Source of the DNA: Tetraselmis striata
Lineage: Eukaryota; Chlorophyta; Chlorodendrophyceae; Chlorodendrales; Chlorodendraceae
DNA length: 64,000 bases
Reading direction: 5' to 3'
Assembly: GCA_006384855.1 (NCBI GenBank)
Contig: VCJN01001508.1
Location: forward strand, 310,001 to 374,000
In this document: positions 38,401-48,750 of the stretch, piece after piece
Position numbering within the stretch: position 1 is the first letter of the stretch
Layout of the letters: every line of letters starts with the position of its first letter
The notes under the pieces: generated by a model
Database searches by the model: none
Told to the model about the DNA's origin: nothing
Seen by the model: the letters and a program-made list of their open reading frames with translations, nothing else
Translations under genes and position numbers: made by a program

Positions 38401-38596
38401 GAGAGTGAAAGAGAGGGAGAGGGGGAGAGAGAGAGAGAGAGAGAAAGAGGGAGAGAGACAGTACCTTCAACAGTCGCACATTCAACCTGGGCGGCGGTGG
38501 TGCGCCCCTGTACAGCTCCGCGTCCTCATCGCCCTGCGCCGAGCTTGGCGCGACACGGTTTGCAGCCACTGCACGTCCGCTACTTTGGTTCGCCAT
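26433..38596 (-). CDS. Polycystin-2-like cation channel with LamG-like ectodomains, 27 exons
   Basis: Exons (5' to 3'): 38465-38596, 37887-38162, 37609-37791, 37324-37488, 36945-37082, 35869-36504, 35592-35708, 35282-35448, 35029-35203, 34794-34940, 34408-34577, 34117-34141, 33781-33916, 33398-33602, 33123-33258, 32788-32963, 32329-32428, 31606-31905, 30582-30860, 29782-29961, 29131-29234, 28265-28322, 28002-28124, 27830-27877, 27514-27707, 27177-27361, 26433-26860. All phases close: 1660 residues. A first membrane segment lies at about 60-78. The large ectodomain has LamG-like folds at about 455-660 (YDGIWRHYAITFS, LELFLDGHQLCGF) and about 892-1090 (SMYFWAKTNN, NEWTFFALVVDVAAG), separated by a Cys-rich ShK-like segment (713-745). 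Then come the polycystin domain (YIDDETLE from about 1214) and membrane segments near 1255, 1330, 1400, 1440 and 1495. The pore reads ITQFAILIGDYTPDY, matching the LGD-type filter of PKD2. PKD2-type channels carry cations, often Ca2+, in ciliary membranes. The exon 35592-35708 donor is ambiguous; the 25-nt exon rests on phase. Confidence 0.88.
26898..26919 (-). other. Poly(C) tract upstream of the last acceptor of the polycystin gene
   Basis: A run of about 20 G on the plus strand lies about 40 nt before the acceptor CCCTGCAG (26861) on the coding strand. Here the C-run is near the 3' end of the intron. Confidence 0.7.
27710..27727 (-). other. Poly(C) tract serving as the polypyrimidine tract of an acceptor
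   Basis: 18 G on the plus strand lead directly into CAG|GAGGAAGAG, the start of the exon 27514-27707. The same short intron has another C-run (27802-27817) 12 nt after its donor at 27829. Confidence 0.8.
31583..31599 (-). other. Poly(C) tract 6 nt after a polycystin 5' splice site
   Basis: 17 G on the plus strand; the donor ACG|GTGGAA is at 31605 and the tract follows at once. Confidence 0.8.
33073..33091 (-). other. Poly(C) tract 31 nt after a polycystin 5' splice site
   Basis: 19 G on the plus strand; the donor GTGCGC is at 33122. Confidence 0.75.
38404..38460 (-). repeat. CT-rich microsatellite directly after the first 5' splice site
   Basis: GA dinucleotides on the plus strand are a CT tract in the transcript. 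It starts within a few nt of the donor GTACTG after exon 1 of the polycystin gene. Confidence 0.85.
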
Positions 38597-41039
38597 GGTA
38601 CCGTGGGGGTCGCAGCCCGGCGCCCGGCGCCCTGCTGTGGCCTCCTGGTGATAGCAGCGGGTGCGACCAAGGGACTGTCGGCCCGCCACGTAGTACTGAC
38701 GCCTGCCCGCTGTGGTTTGCCCTTGCGGCCCCGTTGCAGAGCAAGTATCGGTATCACATCAGCGGTTCCTACCACATATATATACGTGTTCACGTATAGG
38801 TCATCGAGCTGCTGCTGCGCTCATCTCCACGGAAGGATCGTTAGGACTGAACCCGGTAGTAGCGCATGCGCGGCGAAAGGAGCGCATGCGCCGCACGTAG
38901 TTGCTCATGCCGGTACCGCGTACTACAGGCGTCAAAAAACTTGAACGGGTTTCAAGGGCCCATATTCCAGTCATTGCCCGGCGCGGTATAACAAATAACG
39001 AGCGGCTCGGTAGTACGAGATATCTATTTTATCACTTTCGAACTATCGAATTACATATATTATCATAATCCTCATAATCTAGAAATCTTGGGGGTCATGC
39101 GACCCAAAAAGCGATCTCTGGACAACAGAGAACTGCTGGCAGCACTTGTTTGCCGGTTAGAAAGCGACGGCAACCGGGAATTCGACTGGGAATTCGGGGT
39201 GAGGGCCGACCCGGCCTGTAAATTGATTATAGGTCCTAATATCAACGAAGAATACACTGAAAGAGAAATACAGATCACACCATATCTCATCACTCCTGAG
39301 TGACATCATTGTGACAGATGGTATTGCCCAGCACGGATAATAATTGTGTTATGAACGAAATCATACCGCAGCTCCTTGTTCCTCCACATGATATGCAAAG
39401 TGGAATTTCACCGCCAGCGCAGGCAGACAGTACATTACATTATTGTGAACTTGGTATTGCGGCATCAATCGCTCTTACAAAGCGTAATAAAAACTCGAAA
39501 AAACACAATGGCACCAGACGTTGCATTCGTTACTCTTCGCTCCAAACTACATGCCCCCGCAAATACATCCCATGTCCAATTCTTAAAGATGTCCACCCTT
39601 GAGATACATGTGGTCGCACGTTCGATAATGTAAGTACTCGTGGCAGTACTTAATGAAACATGGCTCTACTCGTGGCGTTTGGCGAATTGCTGAGTTGAGT
39701 GTAGAATGTAATCTCTTACAACATGCAGGTGGCATTGGATATTTATCCTATAGCGGTCCGACTCGGCACCGCGGATAGGCAGCTGGTCTTCTGATAGTTA
39801 AGAAGTTATAGCGCGTATTGTATGTTACAAGGAATATTACTGGCGTCTGGTTGTGGCCGTACCAGTAATAATAACACGCATGCTGATTGAAATATCAATA
39901 CAGCAGTATGATTACTTGGCCATAATCTCGGCGTCGCAGGTTTGTGGTGATACTAGGGTAGTCGCTAGGCGTAACCATAACATATAAGATCAACAAATTT
40001 AAGAAGGGGTATTTGTAGTCTAAGAAATACTCAAATTTTCCGCACACGAAAATTTTGAGACAAGAATTCATATGATTGAAATGTTCAAAGAATGTCATTT
40101 CCGCATGCCTTTCGCCCTACACTTAATGCCCAACACAAAGCATTGAGGCATTTGGCGTAAGGCATGTGCCCATGGTCTTTGCACTATGACCACAGCAAAT
40201 TTCGGTGAAGCTAGTATATTTAAAGTGAAAAAGTGGAAGGGACGAGCGCACGCACGGCGAGTAGGCGTATGCTAATACACTCCCGTTCCTGGTGCCGTGC
40301 CTTCGCAGCTCTTGTGGAGGCCACTGCACATGTCTGTCAAGGGTGGACGCTCAGAGTGGCGACATGGGCTGGCTGAGGTCGATTTACTAGGATGTTCCGG
40401 TGACTATGTCACACACAGCAGCCCCAAAAGCAATCCCGGCCTTAATTTTTAGCCCGAGTCAATATGTCAACTGAATCCTATGAAGTTCACACCGATGTCC
40501 ACTGCTTCAAATGCGAACATGTCGTTTATTCACATTTGCCCTTGCTCATATTTGGTCAGCTTTCGGCCAACTTTGGATTTTTGGTTGGCGCAATGACGGA
40601 ACAAGCCGGTCCAAGCTTCAACTTTGGTCAACCACAGTCAACGTTGGATCAATTTCGGATTTTTTGCTAGGCCCTATGCCATAGCAAGCCAGTCCAGGCT
40701 CGGCAGCACCGACGCAGCAGCTACCAGTGCCGTCACGTCCATGGCACTCGGTTGGTTTGGATTTCATAAATTTCATAATCGATTTACCTGTAGTGAGTAA
40801 TGATTTTGAGGCAATGTTGATGGTATGTAGCATGCCATTTGACCCGTCAAGCACATCTTGTTCCGACAATTTAAACTTTATCTGGTGAATACTCAGCTGA
40901 ATTATTTCTGAAGGAAGTATACATGCTGCATCGTTGACTACGGGTTCTAACTTCAGATCGAGATCTGTGATTTATGTCGTCTTTTTGGTAGACTTTGTGG
41001 CGTCGCCTTGGCACTAAGTCGAATATGTCTAGAGGCTAA
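38597..41039. other. Intergenic stretch upstream of the polycystin gene
   Basis: This should contain the promoter of the polycystin gene. An AT-rich part (about 39.0-41.0 kb) contrasts with the GC-rich gene and leads into the Ty3/gypsy relic. A degenerate tandem pair lies at about 40577-40614 and 40659-40697 (shared GCAAGCC/AGTCCA-like words). No other gene was recognised. Confidence 0.4.
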
Positions 41040-41948
41040 CATCCTGAAACATGTGGTTTAACTGCACGGATAAATGTCATTGTCTGTGAACTGGATCGAG
41101 CGTTTTGTTGCTTTGATGGCACAAACTGGGTTGACTAATTACCGCTGATCGAATTTTCGTATGATATTACTCGTGCACTTGGTATTGAGCATACACCGTT
41201 TTGGAGTTAATTACGGATTTAATCCTGAAACACCTCTTATTGGCTTATTGTTTGCCATGAAGCCCACAATATTTGTATCAGTCAATAGTCAACTCCATGA
41301 TATGAAAGACACCCATGACTTGGTCAAATCGATTTTGGCAATTCATAATAAGGATTAGTTGTCTGTTCGTCCTATTGAAGGAAACAAAGGGATGTTCCCG
41401 TTTTCGATGTTGAAGATAAAGTGAGTATTTGTAACTCGTTTGTTGAAAATGAAAGGCCAACCCAACTGAAAGTTTATGGATAGACAGTTAGATCATTTTC
41501 CGATTCTTAAGGGAATTGGCAATTATAGTTTCCGGTTACAATTACCTTCAAGAATGAAGTTGCATCCGGTTTTTCATGTGAATAGTTTGCGGCCTTGTCT
41601 GACTGCAGCTATTCGACTGTGCCATTGGGCACGGGTTCTGAGGAAGACCATGATAGCCGGGAATTATTTGAGATTGAGAAGATATCCGCTGTCAAATTTG
41701 GCTTGATGCCAGGACGTAGAGGATCTCAGTTACATTTTTTGGTGCACTTTGCAGATCAAAGTATTGCACATGTGTGGCATCGTTTGTTTGATGTACAACA
41801 AACTGTTGCTTTGCAAAGTTTTCTGGATACGCCGATGTGGCTGCAGATTGCTGAGTCAGATGAGTTTCTGCAGCATGCGGCTAAACATCCGGAATTTCAA
41901 TTGCAAATTAAACACTGCTTTATGTTGTTCACAGGGGGGAACATGTAG
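41040..41948 (+). pseudogene. Ty3/gypsy retrotransposon relic, integrase C-terminal end
   Basis: Pieces of a pol polyprotein in three frames, in the right order. YGFNPETPL (41210s) matches the late integrase core. RDVPVFDVEDKV (about 41390) matches the segment before the C-terminal tail. FPILKGIGNYSF and MKLHPVFHVNSLRP (41505-41610) match the highly conserved integrase tail. A chromodomain-like end follows (LHFLVHFADQSIAHVWHRLF, about 41725-41790). At least two frameshifts or stops break it, and no protease or reverse transcriptase is recognisable upstream. Low GC marks it as foreign to the neighbouring genes. It is a dead fragment. Confidence 0.75.
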
Positions 41949-42885
41949 TGTGGCAGCTAGACTTTTACGTAACCTGTCATGCGCTGTCGTTGGCATAATA
42001 CAGTACGAGTGCCGGTGACCGCCACGGAATGATGTAACATTGTACGGGTTTCAATCATGCATTCGAGTCTGGTTTTGCCAAAACGGATGCAGAGGCTATT
42101 TAACACGGAAAAAGCCATTGTATGGCTAGGAAGGTTCAACGAAAGGGGCGGAGTGAATGTCGGAGGAGGAGCCCGCAAGGTGGAGGCGGAAAACGGGAGG
42201 GCGCTGCCGAAGGCAGCGAGCTGGAAGATGGCAGACGAGCTGTTGGTGGCTGTCCTAAGTAGTTCCCCGGCCGGGAGCGCAGGGCTCGCGGGCGATGGGG
42301 CAGCCCGTACCAAAACCCGATGGTAACAGTTACTTAACCGCTTGAAACACTACAGACCGTACAGGTCGCACTAAGAGAGTTTCATTCCGTTAGGAAACCC
42401 CCTAAACACGTTCATATCATTTCAGTCATGCATTCGAGTCTGATTTTGCCAATTTACACGCGGTTCGTTTACGATTGCGAGCGTAGGCAATCGGCAGACG
42501 TACCGACCAGGCGAAGGCGGAACATGTCTTTCGTTGTAGAGGGGTCTCGCGCCAAGAGGTCCTCGATCGAGGAGCAAGCGCATCAGACGCGGACGGGAGA
42601 TGTTGACGCCGGCATGACATAGGCCGGACGTGTCGCGGGGAATTGAGGCGCCGTCTCCTGACGGCGCCCTATAGCATTGGCCGCGCGCCATGGTGGCCTG
42701 CGGCACGAGCCGGAACTGCAAGCCCGCAGAAGCTGGGGTAGAAGTGGCCAAGTTGGCGACGAGCGCCCAGCAAAGTAGCGGCACAGGCACCAGTAGGACG
42801 AGTACAGCTGCGCGCAGGAGCGCGTGAGCGCGCCGTTTATAGCCATGTGAAGTACTCGTACACTTTACCCGACGCGAGGGTAACT

Positions 42886-43953
42886 CTATACCTTGTACAG
42901 GCGATGCACGAGGGGTGGACACGCAACACCGCGCGATGACAACGATGTAATGCTGTTGCCATCACCAGCGGTGGTTGTTTCGCCCCCTTGCACGAAGCGC
43001 GGCGGGTGAAACGCACAATGTTGAGGGGCGCGGGAACGTGGGACCCTGTGTGGTCGTGTCGTACCGGCTCTTAGGTGTGTCGGGGTAGGTTGTCGGCGAC
43101 GTCGCATAAGACCCGCCGACTCGGTAAGCTTCGCCGTGGGTCTTTCTTCGCGGAAAGCGGTGAGCCAGCCGCCGCTGCTGCACCAGCGACGGCTGCTGAC
43201 CACCCCACAAAGCGCATGCTTAGGATGATGCCACGAAACGCACAAGTCGCGTTTGGTGGCGGAACGAACTGTCCCCCGGCGGGTAGCTCGTGTTGCCACA
43301 GATGCGTTGCCGTGACGTTGGAAGCGGGTTGGCCGGCGTAGAGGCCCGTGTAGCCCATGCCGGCCCGTAACGATGCCAATGATGCCGGGGCGAGGGTGAC
43401 GACGAGGCGGCCGCTGCTGCTGCACCATCGACGGTCGCTGAAGTCCCAAACCCAGAGTTGGACAGGGGTAGTTACGTACACCACGAGACACCAGGCACGC
43501 CAAGTGGTAGAGCTGCCCCCCGGCGGGCCTCTGCAGGTTGTCGTGACCCTTGTGACGACGACGTTGCAGTAGGAGGCGTCGGAGACGCTTCGGCACGAGC
43601 CGCACAAACGCATCCCACTGCGACCACAGCAAACGTTGATGAAGCATGATTGGGGCGAGGGCAACGAGCCCCCTCAAAACACCGGCGCACGAGCGGCGCC
43701 ACCCCCGTAACCGACCAATTACGCAAGTAGTTCCGGAAAACCACAGCATGTAACGATAGTTGATGCCACGACGCCCTTCTATCTGCGAGGACAGGCGGAC
43801 CGGATTGCAATGTCTTGCGGGACAACAAGTGGCGGCCCCGAGCGACGACACGGACGTCCTCCTCCGTCCGCACCGATTTGTTGCGGTGCGTGGGCGTAGT
43901 TGTCGTCGTTGACGACCCTGACGAGCAGCGGCCATGGTGCCGAGCGCGTCCAC
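42886..43953 (-). CDS. Open frame inside element II, unknown
   Basis: An Arg-rich open frame of 355 codons fills much of the interior of element II. No family is recognised. The underlying DNA contains a degenerate tandem duplication of about 240 bp: GCTGCTGCACCA(G/T)CGACGG and CCCCCGGCGGG each occur twice, near 43172/43410 and 43274/43506. The open frame may therefore be a by-product of a GC-rich repeat. Confidence 0.25.
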   Translation of the reverse strand: MDALGTMAAARQGRQRRQLRPRTATNRCGRRRTSVSSLGAATCCPARHCNPVRLSSQIEGRRGINYRYMLWFSGTTCVIGRLRGWRRSCAGVLRGLVALAPIMLHQRLLWSQWDAFVRLVPKRLRRLLLQRRRHKGHDNLQRPAGGQLYHLACLVSRGVRNYPCPTLGLGLQRPSMVQQQRPPRRHPRPGIIGIVTGRHGLHGPLRRPTRFQRHGNASVATRATRRGTVRSATKRDLCVSWHHPKHALCGVVSSRRWCSSGGWLTAFREERPTAKLTESAGLMRRRRQPTPTHLRAGTTRPHRVPRSRAPQHCAFHPPRFVQGGETTTAGDGNSITSLSSRGVACPPLVHRLYKV

Positions 43954-44060
43954 CTCACCTACACCTCAAGAGTTGACTACATACTGCGAGAGGGCGCTCC
44001 ACTGCGAGAGCCCCGAAGGCCTACCTGTACTGCGACTCGACCTCGGGTGTTGAGGTTTAA

Positions 44061-44082
44061 CCCCCCCCCCCCCCCCCCCCCC
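44061..44082 (+). other. Poly(C) run inside element II
   Basis: About 22 C on the plus strand (poly(G) in the sense of the element). It is in the opposite orientation to most homopolymers of the window. Confidence 0.8.
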
Positions 44083-44558
44083 CACAACGGGGACCCCCCA
44101 GCTCCAATTCCTTGCCGTGCGCATCGCTGGACGAAAACGTCCCAGCTGCAAAGCCCGGGCAAAAATCGGAAAACGACCTCGGGCGCACGAGTAGGGAAAA
44201 CCAAACTACCGAGGGGTTGTCTGTCGCTGCCTGATGTTGTAACGCATGTGCGTGGCACGACGACTCACTACCGGGTGGATGGACCTCGGTGCGGACTTGT
44301 TCAAGCTCAGTGACCCTCGCGCGAACAAGTACGCGAAGGCACTGCCGAAGGCAGCGAGCTGGAAGATGGCAGACGAGCTGCTGGTGGCTGTCCTAAGTAG
44401 CTCCCCGGCCGGGAGCGAAGGGCTCGCGGGCGATGGGGCAGCCCGTACCAAAACCCGATGGTAACAGTTACTTAACCGCTTGAAACACTACAGACCGTAC
44501 GGGTCGCACTAAGAGAGTTTCATTCCGTTAGGAAACCCCATAAACACGTTCATATCAT

Positions 44559-45781
44559 ACAACGGATACTAGTACGAGTGCGCGCATGTCACGCGCACGA
44601 GTACTCGTATATCGGCCAGCTGTATTATACACAATTATGTCTGCTTGTCTTGTAAAGTATTTTCATTATTGGCAGTGCATGACATATAGTATGAATTGCC
44701 GCACAATGACAAGGCCGACGTTTTCGTTGCTGTCTGGCTCTCCACGGTGACGTCCTTGGCAGTGGGCGTGCTGCTAGAGTCGCTCTGGCCTAAGGACTAG
44801 TGCCGAAGATAGCAATAATATTCGAAGCAGTGGGTGGTGACAACTTGTCACATTTCTTTTGTTCTGAACAACACGTTGCAGTCTCTAGTATCTGCACCAC
44901 CACTGCACACCACGACCATCTTTGTTTACTGACTTGTGTCTTAACTGCTAAGACTGTCGCATTAACCTCAGTTAGTTGAGTACTGAACAATGAATAACGC
45001 GGGGTGCCGGCAAATTCTTTTCTATAAAGGTCCGTATGGTAATGATTCAGTTTGTCGTTCGTCTCATAATTAGCGACAAAGGGCATGGCACGTTATTATT
45101 ACAAAATGCGTTCTTCTAAGTGCATCGGCACCCGTAGCAAATTCCGCCTATATATATACACTAAGCGGCGCTTCGCGCCGGGGATTTGTGGAGGTGCCCC
45201 TACCTCTTGGGTTGAGCGTGGTGCGGGATGCGGGCAGTATGTTTCACGGTATGATTTTTGCAGTATGTTTCCGGTATAATTCACGATAGATTCGTCTTAG
45301 TCGCAGGATTTTAGCGGACTGTGGTAGGAGTGCCTAGAAATCAAACGAGCAAATATCGAACGTATAACGGTCCATTCACGAAGACGCAGCACATGAGGAC
45401 GGAGGACGGAGGACGGACGGAGGACGACGGAGGACGGAGGACGCCTAAATATACGTAATAAAACCGTATTGCTACCGGTATCGATTCTCTCATATTCCAG
45501 GCGATTTCGGACGCGGCTCTCCTTTTCCCCCGCTCAACCCAACAGGTAGGGGAAACAGCGCATCAGGCTACGAGGGCGCAGCTACTTGCAAGCGGTATAT
45601 GGTAGTCGCTGATCACATATCAGTTGCACGAGCCACACAGTGACGAAGAATAAGTCGGATAGTGATAACAGCTACACAATACCTGTAGTGATGAAAATAT
45701 CGCTACCAATCGATAGCACCGGAGAGATTATAGCGCCATAGTGATTATCCCTATCTATACAGAGATTATCGCCCCATAGAG
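44559..45781. other. Intergenic stretch with a small minisatellite
   Basis: Apart from the GGAGGAC minisatellite at 45393-45445, no feature was recognised. Confidence 0.35.
45393..45445 (+). repeat. GGAGGAC minisatellite
   Basis: About seven irregular copies of GGAGGAC/GGACGGA. Confidence 0.85.
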
Positions 45782-46138
45782 ATGTACTTCAGGGCTCCCG
45801 ACCGGGTACGCAACAGCACTACAGTGATTGATTCGGCACATTATGTACTGAGCCATCCGCCTGGGGCACCGCAGTGGGAGGGCCGGGATGAGGTCACGCC
45901 TTCTCCTATGCTTGCTCTGCCTCAGGCCCGTGAGTTTGCCTCTGATATGCATGCTCTTGTTGCGTACAACACCGCTCACATTCGTATCTCGGCTAAGCGC
46001 ACAGGGAAGGCGATAGCATTGCAGATGGATGGGGGGCTTGATGCTGTGGAGCGTTTGATGATTACATCTCGCATGCAGGAAAGCAATCTTCACCAATACT
46101 TTAGATCAGTCACCTTGAATAATAGGACAGCCACATAA
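45782..46138 (+). CDS. Hypothetical protein (118 aa)
   Basis: ATG-initiated open frame with ordinary composition (MYFRAPDRVRNSTTVIDSAH near the start; a helix-prone end with GLDAVERLMITSRMQESNLH). No family is recognised and no splice signals were assigned. It could be a remnant of an element or an exon of an unrecognised gene. Confidence 0.3.
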   Translation: MYFRAPDRVRNSTTVIDSAHYVLSHPPGAPQWEGRDEVTPSPMLALPQAREFASDMHALVAYNTAHIRISAKRTGKAIALQMDGGLDAVERLMITSRMQESNLHQYFRSVTLNNRTAT

Positions 46139-46334
46139 TCATGATTATTGGGGTGGTTTGCATAGCCAATGGCCCCAGACGGTCCCATAGTGATAAGCCA
46201 TATTGCAACAACAGTAATATTTTTCCTGTGACCCGATGTATCACTGCCTGGCTTATGTTACTGTATGCGCAGTAGTGCGTATAGATATACTAAAAAATCA
46301 TACGCGCTCGGTTGAGAAAATCAACCACCCTCGC

Positions 46335-46890
46335 TCATTGTGCGTGCAAAGGTGATCCTTGGTCTTGCTTTCCAGCTTCGGCAATGGAATGGCCAACAAA
46401 TAGGTTGTGTTGTTCAATGAGGGAGCGAGCATGCTCCCAATGAGCGGTCACCAAGCTCAAGCTGTTCAACACTCCGATGATTGAAATCCTCCGCATGCAA
46501 AGCTTCACAATGTTCGTCACTCGAGTGATGCATATGGTGCGTCTCTATGAGATGACAGCACCAAGATCTGCAGCCAAGCAAGCGCCCAAGCACGCAATAG
46601 CGCGCGCGGACCGTGAGGCGCGCCCCCTTGCTCATCTCTCCCGTAGTTCGAGTGAGTCCGCGGACGAGTGAGGACAGTTCCATTGCAAGTGTATCCCAAT
46701 AACAAGCCCAAGATCTTCCGAAGGGTTCCACTGTCCATGCTTTGTGCCATGCCATATGCTGCATCCCGCAGTGCCGCCGACTCTTGTTGCATGTTTATGT
46801 CGTCCAACATGGTGCGCTCAAAGCCTCAAACCGATACTCAGCCATGGCATGGGGCAGTGGGACACTGCAGGTAGTGTACTCTTACTTCGA
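46335..46890 (-). pseudogene. Decayed coding relic, copy 1 (paired with 62440-62950)
   Basis: Minus-strand translation in several frames gives FERTMLDDINMQ, EMSKGARLTVRA and VLNSLSLVTAHWEHARSLIE in order. The minus strand at 62440-62950 gives FEHTMLLGDMQ, LSKGARRTVRA and VLSF-WWQLESVHVASP in the same order. Two diverged, broken copies of one coding sequence are thus present. The family is not recognised; an element-encoded protein is the likely source. Confidence 0.55.
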
Positions 46891-47880
46891 AGGCACCGTT
46901 CCGCGTGCTCTTGAACACAAGCGAGCACGTTCCGTGAATTGCAATTCCCATGAATATAATTACACGAATGAAATCATATTTAAAAAAGCGCGGGACAATA
47001 TCACATGCTAAATCACCCGCTTAACAAGCAAAACGCCGCCCATGCATGGCTGCAAAGCGGGAAGGGGAAGTGTAGAGTTACCAAATTGCGGCGAGTGCGT
47101 GCCAGGTGCGCGCTTGAGATGCTGAGCTACTGCCCGGCCTGGGCTGCGCCGGGCACCACATTGAACCACGCAGGGCCCACAACGAAGTGAGCGACCGGCG
47201 ACGGCGCAGAAGACAACGGGCTCTCTCCCAAGCTGCAAGAAGGGCCCGCGTACATGTGACACCCCCACGCATGAGCGTATCCTAGTCGCCTTGAGTGTTG
47301 CAGCGGGCACCTTTGATCGACAGCACACGCAAGAAGCCGCCAGTAGCGCCATCGCACAGATGGTTTTCTCATCCTTGCTCATCTCACTGACACAGCCAAA
47401 GACCACACCCATGTAAGTGTCATGTCGAGGATGGTGCGCAGGAGGCTCAACGGTTCCTGGGGCAATTCCATGCCACAATGATCACATACGATGACAATTG
47501 AAGTCAATGACGTCCTGCATCGCGTTAGATGCATCTCCCCTGGCAATGATACCGGCGGGCAGCCTACTTTCTCAGCAGAGTTGCAGCGTATTGCGCACCA
47601 AACCGCATGGTTTTGTCCTCGGTTCTCATACGGTGCAAGTAGTGTAAAACACAACAAGTAGTCCCCCGGGGAATGCCAGTCAAGGCTGATAATGAAATTG
47701 ACTCTTGCTTTGGGGTCCCCCAAGTGCATATGCTTCGAGCACTTCAACATGCTGTCTCATCAACCATTACATGTCTCATCTAAGGATTACAATATATGTT
47801 TCTAGACTTATTGTATGGGATGAATCCCAAGCCGTGAGCAGAAACTAGGCTGGGGGCTTGTGGGGACTGTACACATAGGG
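46891..47880. other. Stretch adjacent to the coding relic
   Basis: A 156-codon minus-strand frame at 47008-47478 shows a Cys-containing segment (CAMALLAASCVCC) but no recognisable family. It could be the upstream part of the relic at 46335-46890. Confidence 0.3.
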
Positions 47881-47899
47881 GGGGCACGCTCGGCTGTAC

Positions 47900-48750
47900 A
47901 TAGTGAACCCAATCCCTACATCACGAAGGCAGCGAGCTATTGCTGCCTGTCCTCAATGGATGAGGAGGCAGCTACTATGATCAGAAAACGACAAAGTGTT
48001 CTGTTTTGGTCCAGCCTGCCGCCAGGTACTTATTGCCTATTACGAGGCCGTCGCTTTGCTTGGTCATCCATTGAAGTCTTCTCCTCGCACCGGTAGCCAC
48101 CCGTCAAGCACGGAAGCGGTACAGCCAGGAAGCTGCGCCGTAGCGGGACATCTCGCACGGCGCTACCGCGCTCGCTCAAGGCTTGCAGCCGTGGTAGGAC
48201 GTTACTAAAATCCAGGGATGGTAGTGAAAGCGCAGAATTGGACTGGGTGCATGCTGGCAAGCTTATCGGCTGCTTCCGACAACTGCGAATCGCTCGAGCC
48301 CGAGGCTAGCATACCGTTCAGCACGCGCAAGTCAGCCATACGCCTCTTCTTGAGTTCTTGCAGGCTTCCGATGTTCGATCCCTGCCGTTCCTGCCACGCC
48401 AGTGGCACCTCGAAATCTAGTATGGCGGACTCGTCCGACGCTTGCACACTATAAGATGTTCGGTCGGTGGCCATTGGATGTTTCAGATGTGCGGTATCAC
48501 TCCCGCCGTAGACCAGACCACGAGTTCGGAACTGGCGGAGCGGTGTCGGAACTTTTATCGGTGTCGTTGCTTCGCGCTTCGTCGCTTCCCACCGTCAAGT
48601 GCTGCTGTTCCAGAGCCCGGCGCTCCCAGCGTCAGATGAGAGCGTCGTACTTGGCCTGCACAAGCCAGACGAACTGCTTAAGCGTAGTTGTGGGAAGCGT
48701 CTCTCGGTTGCCTTTCTAAGTCTCTCGCGAGAGATGCTGCGGGCTGCTGA
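47900..48750 (-). pseudogene. Decayed protein-coding relic, unknown family
   Basis: Reading the minus strand from about 48700, LKQFVWLVQAKYDALI is followed after a stop by WERRALEQQHLTVGSDEARS. Then, in an ATG-initiated frame (48474-48205), come EVPLAWQERQGSNIGSLQEL and a helical MADLRVLNGMLASGSSDSQL. The pieces read like one protein broken by stops and a frameshift. No domain is recognised. Confidence 0.4.

Larger units (their letters stand above)
42049..44558 (-). mobile_element. Split-direct-repeat element II (DIRS/PAT/Ngaro type), non-autonomous
   Basis: On the minus strand the order is A1 (44558-44339), internal, B1 (42452-42420), A2 (42420-42201), B2 (42081-42049). A1 and A2 are 220 bp with 6 differences by eye; B1 and B2 are 33 bp with 2 differences. 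This split direct repeat layout is known from Ngaro, PAT, VIPER and TATE elements, which replicate through a circular intermediate. The stretch between A2 and B2 aligns with the matching stretch of the element at 49715-52939 (CCTTCCT, CCGTGTTAAA, TTTTGGCAAAACC). The interior has no recognisable recombinase or reverse transcriptase, so this is probably a non-autonomous partner. Confidence 0.85.

Noticed and set aside
48370..48390. A tRNA T-arm-like word (GTTCGATCCC)
   Set aside because: No matching acceptor stem, D-arm or anticodon arm could be built upstream.
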